From JAZDCJ01 sp036311985 (lineage in GTDB: Bacteria > Actinomycetota > Actinomycetes > Actinomycetales > Micrococcaceae), in the NCBI RefSeq assembly GCF_036311985.1, contig NZ_JAZDCJ010000010.1: a stretch of DNA of 50,740 bases. The stretch is one strand, 5' to 3'. Position 1 is the first letter of the stretch. The number at the start of each line of letters is the position of its first letter. The notes under the pieces are model-generated. The model ran no database searches and was not told the origin of the DNA. It saw nothing but the letters and a program-made list of their open reading frames with translations. The position numbers were made by a program, and so were the translations under genes. Below are positions 17,194-23,603 of the stretch, piece after piece.

Positions 17194-17931
17194 CTATTCG
17201 CCCGAGTCGGCCCCTTGCTGGGCGGGTGCGGGGATCGAGCCCCCGTTCAGTTCCGCCTCGGTGAAGGCGGGACGGTCGGAGGCCTCCTCCCGGGCCGCCG
17301 CTTCCGCGCCGGCTCCCGCCGGTGCCTCGGCACCCGAGGGGTCCGTCGCGTCGGCGGATCCCGCGTGCTCCGGTGCGGCCGCGGCCGGGACGCTGGCCGG
17401 AGCCTTGGCCTTCGGAAGGCCGGTCTGCGGCGCCTCGGGCCGCGCCACGTTCGACGTTACCGTGGTGTCCTCGGTGGCCGGCGTAGCGACACCTGAGACC
17501 TTCCCGGTCCCGAGGTCGATCGAGGCGACCGCTCCGGGGACGACCATGCCGAGCTTGGAGGCCCGGGCCGCGAGGTTCTGCGGGGCCTCGAGGTTCTGCA
17601 CCTGCTGGGCCAGAGCCTCGTTCTCCTGGGCGAGCGTCTGTTCGGTCCCCCGCAGTGCCACGAGCTCGTATTGCCCGCTCGCGACCTGGACGTTGAGGAC
17701 CAGGACCGAGGCGAGCGCCGCGAGCAGCACGCTGAAGCACAGCGCGATGAAGGGCATCCGCCGGTTCCGGACGGCGGCGGGAACGATGGAGAGCGGCGTC
17801 CGGGCCGGGGCCTCGGGCGCCGCGACGGGCGGAGCGGTCGGGACGGCGGCCAAGGCGGCGCTTCCGTCGACCATGGCCGGATGCTGGGGACGCTCGTGGA
17901 CGCGTTCGGCGGTCTGGACGGCCATGGTCAT
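17194..17931 (-). CDS. ftsL: FtsL-like septum protein
   Basis: 245 aa from the ATG overlapping the rsmH stop by 4 bases (MTMAVQT; a second ATG is two codons in). An Ala/Pro-rich cytoplasmic tail (1-58) is followed by one membrane helix (about 60-80) and a leucine-zipper coiled coil (about 86-125, LRGTEQTLAQENEALAQQVQ), the FtsL/DivIC plan. The remaining about 110 residues are an Ala/Pro/Glu-rich, probably disordered extracytoplasmic tail. Its length is well above the roughly 100-120 residues of E. coli or Bacillus FtsL. Identification rests on topology and position between rsmH and ftsI. Confidence 0.85.
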   Translation of the reverse strand: MTMAVQTAERVHERPQHPAMVDGSAALAAVPTAPPVAAPEAPARTPLSIVPAAVRNRRMPFIALCFSVLLAALASVLVLNVQVASGQYELVALRGTEQTLAQENEALAQQVQNLEAPQNLAARASKLGMVVPGAVASIDLGTGKVSGVATPATEDTTVTSNVARPEAPQTGLPKAKAPASVPAAAAPEHAGSADATDPSGAEAPAGAGAEAAAREEASDRPAFTEAELNGGSIPAPAQQGADSGE

Positions 17932-18920
17932 CTCCTCCTCAGGATTCGTTCGACGGCCCGGAGCCTCGCTGAGGCGGCCCGGGGGTTCTGGCCGATCTCC
18001 TCGGCCGTGGGTTGCTCTGTGCCCTTCGTGAGGGTCTTGAAACGCGCCTTGTGCTCTTCCAGCTCCACGGGGAAGCCGGCAGGTGCCGAGGAGCGGGACC
18101 CGGCGGCGAAGTGGCGCTTGGTCGTCTTGTCCTCGAGGGAGTGGTAGCTCATCACGACGACGCGTCCCCCGACGTGGACGGCGTCCATGGCTGCCGGGAT
18201 GGCGCGGTCGAGGACGTCGAGCTCCTCGTTGACCTCGATCCGCAGGGCCTGGAACGTGCGCTTGGCGGGATGGCCTGCCGTGCGCGCGGCGGCCGCGGGG
18301 ACGACGGACCGGATGGCCTCGACGAGCCGGCCGGTCGTCGTGATCGGCGCCTCGGCCCGCTCGCGCACGATCGAGGCGGCGATGCGCCCGGCGAACTTCT
18401 CCTCGCCCCAGGCCCGGATGATCCGCACGAGATCGGCCTCGCTGTAGTCGTTGACGACGTCCGCGGCGGTCTGCCCGGTGGAGGTGTCCATCCGCATGTC
18501 GAGGGGGGCGTCGTAGGAGTAGGCGAATCCGCGGTCGCGTTCGTCGAGCTGCAGCGAGGAGACGCCGAGGTCGAAGAGGATCCCGTCGACGGAACCGAAG
18601 CCGAGGTCCTCGACGACGTCCAGGACCTCGTCGTAGACGGCGTGGACCAGGTCGGTCCGCGCTTCGAACGGCGCGAGGCGCGCCCCGGCGAGGGCCAGCG
18701 CCTGCTCGTCGCGGTCGAGGCCGACCAGATGGAGTCCGGGATAGCGCTGCAGCATCGCCTCGGAGTGCCCGCCCATGCCCAGCGTGCAATCCACGACGAC
18801 GGCCCGCCCGCGCTCCGCGATCCCTGCCTGGATCGATGGCGCGAGGAGCCCTACACAGCGCTCGAGCAGCACGGGTACGTGCCGCTCGGACGTGGGGCGT
18901 GGTGCGTCGTCGTCGGCCAT
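17928..18920 (-). CDS. rsmH: 16S rRNA (cytosine1402-N4)-methyltransferase RsmH (MraW)
   Basis: 330 aa. HVPVLLERCVGLL, the SAM-binding VDCTLGMGGHSEAML, GLDRDEQAL, FDLGVSSLQLD, RGFAYSYDAPLDMRM and VMSYHSLED-KTTKRHF are the family signatures. It methylates N4 of C1402 in the ribosomal P site. It is the second gene of the cluster; the 168-bp leader between it and mraZ can form nested hairpins (see the mraW-motif entry). Confidence 0.97.
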   Translation of the reverse strand: MADDDAPRPTSERHVPVLLERCVGLLAPSIQAGIAERGRAVVVDCTLGMGGHSEAMLQRYPGLHLVGLDRDEQALALAGARLAPFEARTDLVHAVYDEVLDVVEDLGFGSVDGILFDLGVSSLQLDERDRGFAYSYDAPLDMRMDTSTGQTAADVVNDYSEADLVRIIRAWGEEKFAGRIAASIVRERAEAPITTTGRLVEAIRSVVPAAAARTAGHPAKRTFQALRIEVNEELDVLDRAIPAAMDAVHVGGRVVVMSYHSLEDKTTKRHFAAGSRSSAPAGFPVELEEHKARFKTLTKGTEQPTAEEIGQNPRAASARLRAVERILRRR

Positions 18921-18962
18921 GCCCCATCCCCTTTCACACGTGTCACTGCCTGCCTGCCCTGC

Positions 18963-19070
18963 CTGGACTTGGACCAGATCCCCCTCCGCTCCGCTGCGTT
19001 CCGCCTGGCTCCGGGGAAGGTGAGCCAGGAGGGCGCCTCGGGCGGCTGGAGATCTCGTCCAAGTCCTTCC
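18963..19070 (-). ncRNA. Structured leader resembling the mraW RNA motif
   Basis: The mraZ-rsmH gap folds into nested hairpins on the minus strand. The inner stem is CCTGGCTC / GAGCCAGG (19004-19011 with 19022-19029) closing the loop ACCTTCCCCG. An outer stem pairs GGACTTGGAC (18965-18974) with GTCCAAGTCC (19057-19066), and flanking GATC and CTGG/CCAG can extend it. As I recall, the mraW RNA motif of actinobacteria is a hairpin upstream of mraW with CUUCCCC in its terminal loop, which matches. Cis-regulatory role inferred. Confidence 0.7.
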
Positions 19071-19088
19071 AGGACCCCTGCCTGGGTC

Positions 19089-19520
19089 CTAGAAGATCCC
19101 CGGGAGGATCTCTTCGTCGGTCTCGGAGAACGAGTTCTCCTGCTGTTCCAGGTACGCGTTCCAGGATTCGGTGTCCCAGATCTCGGCCCGCGTACCGGCC
19201 CCGATGACCGTGACGTCACGGTCGAGTCCGGCGTAAGAACGAAGCGACGGCGGAATGGTGACCCGCCCCTGCTTGTCCGGCATCTCGTCGGAAGCGCCGG
19301 AGAGGAACACGCGGATGTAGTCCCGCGCCTGCTTGGAGGACAAGGGCGCCTGCCGCATCTGCTCATGCACCCGTTCGAACTCCCGCTGGCTGAAGACGTA
19401 GATGCACCGTTCCTGGCCCCGCGTCAGCACCAGGCCGTTGCCCAGTTCGTCGCGGTACTTCGCCGGAAGGATGAGCCGGCCCTTTTCATCAAGACGCGGC
19501 GTGTATGTCCCTAGGAACAT
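19089..19520 (-). CDS. mraZ: Transcriptional regulator MraZ
   Basis: 143 aa from the ATG at 19518-19520, preceded by an AGAAGG ribosome site. Two AbrB-like halves each carry the DxxGR signature: LDEKGRLILPAKYRDEL near the N-terminus and PDKQGRVTIPPSLRSYA in the middle. MraZ forms ring oligomers that bind 10-bp-phased direct repeats in its own promoter and usually represses the dcw cluster. It is the first gene of the cluster, and matching GTGGNG repeats overlap its predicted promoter, which supports autoregulation. Confidence 0.96.
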   Translation of the reverse strand: MFLGTYTPRLDEKGRLILPAKYRDELGNGLVLTRGQERCIYVFSQREFERVHEQMRQAPLSSKQARDYIRVFLSGASDEMPDKQGRVTIPPSLRSYAGLDRDVTVIGAGTRAEIWDTESWNAYLEQQENSFSETDEEILPGIF

Positions 19521-19563
19521 GCCCACCGCCTTCTGATTCAGGGGTCCAACTCGTGCCCTACAC

Positions 19564-19615
19564 CTCCACTGCCCTCTTCTGTCCCCCACTTTACTCCACA
19601 ACGCACCACTGTCAA
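19564..19615 (-). promoter_or_regulatory. mraZ/dcw promoter with five phased MraZ-like boxes
   Basis: On the minus strand a consensus -35 TTGACA (19610-19615) and -10 TAAAGT (19588-19593) are 16 bp apart. Overlapping them are hexamers starting every 10 bp: GTGGTG (19604-19609), GTGGAG (19594-19599), GTGGGG (19584-19589), a degenerate GAAGAG (19574-19579) and GTGGAG (19564-19569). Direct GTGGWG repeats with 4-bp spacers are the known style of MraZ operator. Binding here would block the promoter. Confidence 0.8.
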
Positions 19616-19681
19616 CGCCATCCGGGGCGTTTATCCACCGAATCGCAGTCCGGATCCGCGTGATTCCGCGGATGAATCGAG

Positions 19682-19697
19682 GTGGTGGGAAGTGGAG
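19682..19697 (+). promoter_or_regulatory. Isolated inverted MraZ-like box pair
   Basis: GTGGTG (19682-19687), GGAA, GTGGAG (19692-19697): two boxes with the same 10-bp spacing as the mraZ promoter but on the opposite strand, about 65 bp upstream of the -35. It resembles the units of the larger array at 19795-19947. Confidence 0.6.
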
Positions 19698-19794
19698 GGA
19701 ATTTCGCGCCGGCCGGGCGCACCAGGGATCCCGGTGCCGCACATCGCGGCTCGCAGGAGCCCCCTGGGGCCCCGGAGGGCGGCATCGGGCCCTC

Positions 19795-19947
19795 CGGGGA
19801 GGGAAGTGGAGGGTCCCGTGGTGGGAAAGGGAGGGACCCGTGGCGGGGTGCGGAGTCACCCGTGGTGGGAAGTGGAGGAGTCCGGGCCGGGGAGCGGCGG
19901 ACCCGCGGCGGAAGGTGGAGGAAGCCGTGGCGGGGTGCCAAGTCACC
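19795..19947 (+). repeat. Degenerate tandem array, about 22-bp period, made of paired GTGGNG boxes
   Basis: About seven tandem units begin at 19795, 19817, 19839, 19861, 19884, 19904 and 19927. The clearest unit (19861) is cGTGGTG-GGAA-GTGGAG followed by gagtcc. Box starts within a unit are 10 bp apart. Exact GTGG(T/A/C)G boxes occur at 19806, 19818, 19840, 19862, 19872, 19915 and 19927; the others are degenerate. The orientation is opposite to the promoter-proximal boxes. The surrounding stretch from 19521 to 20029 contains no gene. Confidence 0.75.
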
Positions 19948-19955
19948 CGGAGACG

Positions 19956-19990
19956 ACGGAAGGCAGGACCCGTCGGGTCCTGCCTTCCGT
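19956..19990. terminator. Perfect 17-bp inverted repeat after the DUF3040 gene
   Basis: ACGGAAGGCAGGACCCG (19956-19972) and its exact complement (19974-19990) are separated by one base. The hairpin starts about 40 bp beyond the DUF3040 stop on the minus strand and precedes the repeat array. There is no T-tract. It probably terminates the DUF3040 transcript before the mraZ promoter. Confidence 0.7.
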
Positions 19991-20029
19991 CTGCTCTACG
20001 ACCGCGCCCTGGGGCCCGGACGCCCGGGG

Positions 20030-20392
20030 TTACTGGTCGTCGCGGCGGCGCGCGTCCCAGCGCGATTCGAGGTCCGCCATGAAGGAGCTCTTGGCGCCCG
20101 CGTTCTTCGGGGCCTTCGAGCCGCCGCCGAGCGCGTTGCGCGAAACGGCGATGTAGACGCCTCCGCACATCAAGGCGAAGCCGACGACTCCGACCGGGAT
20201 CCACTGGCTCGAAACGCCCAGGATCAGGACGACGATGCCCACGACGGCCAGCAGCGCGCCAATGGCCATGTTGCGGGTCGAATACCCGCCCGGGGACGTG
20301 TTGGACTTCATGGACGACGCGAAGCGGTGGTCCTCATGCAGTTGCTTCTCCAACTGCTCGAGCAGGCGCTGCTCGTGTTCGGAAAGCGGCAT
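20030..20392 (-). CDS. DUF3040 membrane protein
   Basis: 120 aa from the ATG at 20390-20392 (MPLSEHEQRLLEQLEKQL), preceded by GGGGAAGGGA. The N-terminal SEHEQRLLEQLE-LHEDHRFA pattern is the DUF3040 signature. Two membrane helices follow (about residues 41-58 and 63-84), with a short basic tail. The function is unknown; the gene is regularly found next to mraZ in actinobacteria, which suggests a link to division or envelope growth, but nothing in the sequence shows a biochemical activity. Confidence 0.85.
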   Translation of the reverse strand: MPLSEHEQRLLEQLEKQLHEDHRFASSMKSNTSPGGYSTRNMAIGALLAVVGIVVLILGVSSQWIPVGVVGFALMCGGVYIAVSRNALGGGSKAPKNAGAKSSFMADLESRWDARRRDDQ

Positions 20393-20564
20393 GGTCCCTT
20401 CCCCGTTCCCCTGGTGGCGTGCGGGCCGCCTACGGCCCCTTACCCTATTCAACGTCGTTCCCGCCGGTGTTGTTCCGGCCGGTCAATCCCCCCGTATGTG
20501 ACGGGGTTCCTGCTGGTTCCTCAAGGATAGTCCCGGATCCGTCCCCCGCGGTAGTCGAAGGACC

Positions 20565-20583
20565 CCGCCGGCGCAGCCGGCGG
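20565..20583 (-). terminator. GC hairpin after dinB
   Basis: Stem CCGCCGG / CCGGCGG (20565-20571, 20577-20583) with a 5-nt loop, 12 bp beyond the dinB stop on the minus strand. No T-run follows, so termination is only a likely role. Confidence 0.45.
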
Positions 20584-20595
20584 CCCCGCACCGCG

Positions 20596-21831
20596 TCAGC
20601 CCGTCCCCTCGTCCCCCCGGACGGGGTCCGTGGGGGAAGGACCGCCGGGGGTGCCCTCCCCGTCCGGCAACAGGGCCGCGGGGCGGACGCGCTGTCCGGG
20701 GAACCGGGCCCGCACCTGGTCCATGGCGGCCTCGGCCTGGCGCCAGTTGGCGTCGCTGCGGTTGAACGTGAGCTGGTAGGCGCCGCCCGATTCGTGCAGC
20801 TGTTCGGCCCGCACACCAATCAGCCGCACGGCCTGGGGCAGCGGGGCGAGCGAGTCCAGCAGGCCCCGCGCGGCGGCGCCGATCTCCGCCGCCGAGTCCG
20901 TGGGCTGGGTGAGTCGACGGCTGCGGGAGAGCGTCGAGAAGTCGGCGTAGCGAAGCTTCAGGGCCACGGTGCCGGCCTCGCGCCCCGCATCCCGCAGGCG
21001 CTCGGCCACGCGGTGCGAGAGCCGCAGGAGCTCCCGGTGCAGCCGGCCGGCCTCGCGCGTGTCCTCGGCGAACGTCTCCTCGGCGCCGATGCTCTTCTCC
21101 TCCCGCACGGGTTCGACCGCCCGGTCGTCGAGCCCCCAGGCGAGGTCGTGCAAGTGGGCCCCCTGGACGCCGAGCATCTTCTCCAGGGCCGGGCGCGGCA
21201 TCTGGGCGAGGTCCCGGACGGTCGCCAGGCCGGCGCGTTCGAGGACGGCCGCCGTCTTCGCCCCGACGCCCCACAGCGCCGTCACGGGAAGGGCCTGGAG
21301 GAACTGGACCGTGCGCGCCGGCTCCACCACGAGGAGCCCGTCCGGCTTGGCACGCGTGGAGGCCACCTTGGCCACGAACTTGTTCCGCGCCACTCCCACG
21401 CTGGCCGGCAGGCCCAGCTCGTCCCTCAGCCGGCGCCGGATGAGCGTCCCGATGGCCGCGGGATGCCCCAGCCTCCGCTGGCTCCCCGTGACGTCGAGGA
21501 AGGCCTCGTCGACGCTGACCGGCTCCACGAGCGGCGTGATCTCTCGGAAGAGGTCCATGATGCGCCGTGACACCGCCGAGTAGCCCGCATGCCGTGGCTC
21601 GAGCACAACGGCGTGGGGCGCGAGCCGCAGGGCGACCGCCATCGGCATGGCCGAGCGCACTCCGAGCGCCCGGCATTCATAGGAGGCCGAGAGGACCACG
21701 GAGCGGCCCGCCGGGTGCCCCACGATGACCTGGCGGCCCCGCAGCTCGGGGCGGTCGAGGAGCTCGACCGAGACGAAGAACGCGTCCATGTCCACGTGCA
21801 GGACGGCGCGGAGTCGCTCGGTTCCGGTCAT
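20596..21831 (-). CDS. dinB: DNA polymerase IV (Y family)
   Basis: 411 aa. Catalytic carboxylates lie in VDMDAFFVSVE (about residues 13-23) and SVDEAFLDVTG. The steric gate, palm and fingers follow the DinB plan, then ALWGVGAKTAAVLERAGL (helix-hairpin-helix) and the little-finger domain. The C-terminal tail (after PGQRVRPAALLPDG) is Gly/Pro-rich and disordered. It copies past DNA lesions with low fidelity. It is transcribed away from the polyprenyl synthase gene. No LexA-type box was recognised upstream. Confidence 0.95.
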   Translation of the reverse strand: MTGTERLRAVLHVDMDAFFVSVELLDRPELRGRQVIVGHPAGRSVVLSASYECRALGVRSAMPMAVALRLAPHAVVLEPRHAGYSAVSRRIMDLFREITPLVEPVSVDEAFLDVTGSQRRLGHPAAIGTLIRRRLRDELGLPASVGVARNKFVAKVASTRAKPDGLLVVEPARTVQFLQALPVTALWGVGAKTAAVLERAGLATVRDLAQMPRPALEKMLGVQGAHLHDLAWGLDDRAVEPVREEKSIGAEETFAEDTREAGRLHRELLRLSHRVAERLRDAGREAGTVALKLRYADFSTLSRSRRLTQPTDSAAEIGAAARGLLDSLAPLPQAVRLIGVRAEQLHESGGAYQLTFNRSDANWRQAEAAMDQVRARFPGQRVRPAALLPDGEGTPGGPSPTDPVRGDEGTG

Positions 21832-21935
21832 CCTCCCATGGTAGGCGCGGCCCCCGACGGAAACGGATCGCTACAGTAGAGGGGTACGATGCCCGGCCCC
21901 CGCGGGGCGTCCCACCCTTGAGGCAGATGGATGAC

Positions 21936-23033
21936 ATGAGCGACCCCTCCGTGGACACCACACTCCCCCGGCCCGATGCCTCCCGCTACGCCGAGGCGGT
22001 CGACGGCGCCCTGACGGCGTTCCTCGACGGGCAGCTGCGGGCCATCCGGGACATCGCGGAACCGGCCGGCGAACTCATCGTGGGCCTGCAGGAACTCGTG
22101 CGCGGGGGCAAGCGGATGCGCCCCCGCTTCGCCTATTGGGGCTTCGCCGGCGCCGGAGGCGATCCGGGCGATCCGCTCATCGTCCAGGCCGGGGCCGCGC
22201 TCGAGCTCTTCCAGGCCGCGGCGCTGATCCACGACGACCTGATCGACCGCTCCGACACCCGCCGCGGCCGCCCCAGCATGCACCGGCGCTTCGAGGCGAT
22301 CCACCGCGGCAGCGGGTGGCAGCGCGATGCCGGCCGCTTCGGCGAGGCGGCGGCCGTGCTGGCCGGGGACCTCTGCCTGTCCTTCAGCGAACAGCTGTTC
22401 GGGACCATCCATCCCCTGCGCCCGGCGGCCCGGGAGATCTTCGACCGCATGCGCACCGAGGTCATGGCCGGCCAGTTCCTGGACGTCCTGGAGGAGTCGG
22501 CAGGCCCGTCGCAGGATCCCGCCGAGGCGGCCGGCCGCGCACGGCGCATCCTGCGCTACAAGTCGGCGAAGTACTCGGCCGAGAACCCCCTGCTGCTGGG
22601 CGGCGCCCTGGCCGGGGCCTCCGACGAGCTGCTCGCCGCGTACTCCGCCTACGCGCTGCCGCTCGGCGAGGCGTTCCAGCTGCGCGACGACATCCTGGGC
22701 GTCTTCGGCGATCCCGCCCAGACGGGCAAGCCGGCGGGCGACGACCTGCGCGAGGGGAAGCGGACCGAGCTCGTGGCCCACGCGGTCATGATGTCCCCGC
22801 CCGCCGACCGCGACTTCATCAACGCCCGGCTCGGCGCCGAGGACCTCACCGACGGGGAGGTCGCCAGGCTCCGGGACATCCTGCGCGGGGCGGGAGCGCT
22901 GGAGGCCACCGAGGCGTCGATCGCCGGGCTCTCCGCGCAGGCTTTCGCCGCGCTCGAGGCCATGCCCGTGGACGAGGCCCACCGCGCGGCGCTCCGCGCG
23001 CTCGGCGAGGCCGCCATCACCCGGGTCAAGTAG
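21936..23033 (+). CDS. Polyprenyl (geranylgeranyl-type) diphosphate synthase
   Basis: 365 aa from ATG 21936 (MSDPSVD); ATG 21927 and TTG 21918 are in-frame alternatives and the ribosome site is weak. The first aspartate-rich motif is DDLIDRSDTRRG and the second DDILGVFGD; GGKRMRPRFAYW and the KSAKYSAENPLLLGG segment are also typical of trans-isoprenyl synthases. It makes C15-C20 or longer prenyl diphosphates for quinone, carotenoid or lipid carrier synthesis; chain length cannot be read reliably by eye. The upstream gap has a possible -10 TACAGT (21872-21877) or TACGAT (21885-21890) without a convincing -35. Confidence 0.92.
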   Translation: MSDPSVDTTLPRPDASRYAEAVDGALTAFLDGQLRAIRDIAEPAGELIVGLQELVRGGKRMRPRFAYWGFAGAGGDPGDPLIVQAGAALELFQAAALIHDDLIDRSDTRRGRPSMHRRFEAIHRGSGWQRDAGRFGEAAAVLAGDLCLSFSEQLFGTIHPLRPAAREIFDRMRTEVMAGQFLDVLEESAGPSQDPAEAAGRARRILRYKSAKYSAENPLLLGGALAGASDELLAAYSAYALPLGEAFQLRDDILGVFGDPAQTGKPAGDDLREGKRTELVAHAVMMSPPADRDFINARLGAEDLTDGEVARLRDILRGAGALEATEASIAGLSAQAFAALEAMPVDEAHRAALRALGEAAITRVK

Positions 23034-23051
23034 GCCCGCCAGCGGGTCCTA
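23031..23051. terminator. Shared hairpin between convergent genes
   Basis: TAGG-CCCG pairs with CGGG-CCTA around a short loop, with one bulged T. The stem includes the stop codons of both the polyprenyl synthase (plus) and the Rv2175c-like gene (minus). It probably acts in both directions; arms are short. Confidence 0.45.
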
Positions 23052-23402
23052 CCAGGCGAGGGCCTGGGCGCGCCGCCTGATCTCCGTCTTCCGCCCCTCG
23101 CGCAGCGCCTGGATGGGACTGCCGCCGAGCGACTCGTCCTCCGTGAAGAGCCACGCCAGCAGCTCCTCGCCGCTGAAGCCCGAGTCCACGAGGACCGTGA
23201 TGGTGCCCTTGAGGCTGTCCACGAGGTGCCCGTCCTGGATGAAGGCCGCGGGGATGGCCCGGATCTTGTTGTCGCCGATGCGGTGCGCGACGACCGAGCG
23301 GTCGTCGATCAGGCTGTGCACCTTCTTCAGGGGAAGCCCCAGCTGCTCTGCGGCCTCGGGGAGGGACAGCCATTCGGAGACGCGTTCTTCGAGAGTACTC
23401 AC
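23049..23402 (-). CDS. Rv2175c-family DNA-binding protein
   Basis: 117 aa from a GTG at 23400-23402 (VSTLEERVSEW), with AAGGGG almost touching it; an ATG six codons upstream is an alternative start. The winged helix-turn-helix (SLPEAAEQLGLPLKKVHSLIDD) and the C-terminal LLAWLFTEDESLGG plus RRRAQALAW closely follow M. tuberculosis Rv2175c, a DNA-binding substrate of the kinase PknL. No Ser/Thr kinase gene is in this window. It is convergent with the polyprenyl synthase (15-bp gap), as around the M. tuberculosis locus. Confidence 0.88.
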   Translation of the reverse strand: MSTLEERVSEWLSLPEAAEQLGLPLKKVHSLIDDRSVVAHRIGDNKIRAIPAAFIQDGHLVDSLKGTITVLVDSGFSGEELLAWLFTEDESLGGSPIQALREGRKTEIRRRAQALAW

Positions 23403-23471
23403 CCCCTTAGGGTGCCACATCGGGGACGTTGAACACGCCGAATGCACCCCATGACCAGTTCAAACGGGCTT

Positions 23472-23498
23472 TTGTGTTAGCCGTGCATCGTGTAGATT
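23472..23498 (+). promoter_or_regulatory. Candidate promoter of the LysM transglycosylase gene
   Basis: -35 TTGTGT (23472-23477) and -10 TAGATT (23493-23498), 15-bp spacer, within an AT-richer island. The predicted transcription start lies at the first of the four phased repeats at 23506-23538. Confidence 0.4.
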
Positions 23499-23505
23499 CT
23501 CTCAA

Positions 23506-23538
23506 GTCACACTTGCAACACTGGTCACACAGGCAACT
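23506..23538 (+). promoter_or_regulatory. Four 9-bp-phased GTCACA/GCAAC half-sites, possible MtrA operator
   Basis: GTCACA (23506), GCAACA (23515), GTCACA (23524) and GCAACT (23533) start exactly 9 bp apart, forming two 18-bp direct repeats. MtrA operators in mycobacteria and corynebacteria are direct repeats of GTCACA/GTAACA-like half-sites in front of cell wall hydrolase genes, and mtrAB is in this window. The identification is an inference. Confidence 0.5.
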
Positions 23539-23603
23539 GGCGCCCTGCCTGGCGCCGTCTGGTGGCTGGTCGGCCGCTGCCGCCCTGAACAGAGGACCCT
23601 TCC

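Noticed and set aside
15061..17496. Long plus-strand open frame opposite ftsI and murE
   Set aside because: Shadow of well-identified genes on the minus strand; no recognisable motif.
19795..19947. Tandem array considered as a CRISPR
   Set aside because: The units abut with a period of about 22 bp, there are no separate spacers, the copies are degenerate and no cas genes are present. MraZ-like boxes explain it better.
23421..23603. c-di-AMP (ydaO-type) riboswitch upstream of the LysM transglycosylase gene, as often found before rpf genes
   Set aside because: The leader is too short and none of the conserved ydaO sequence blocks can be seen.
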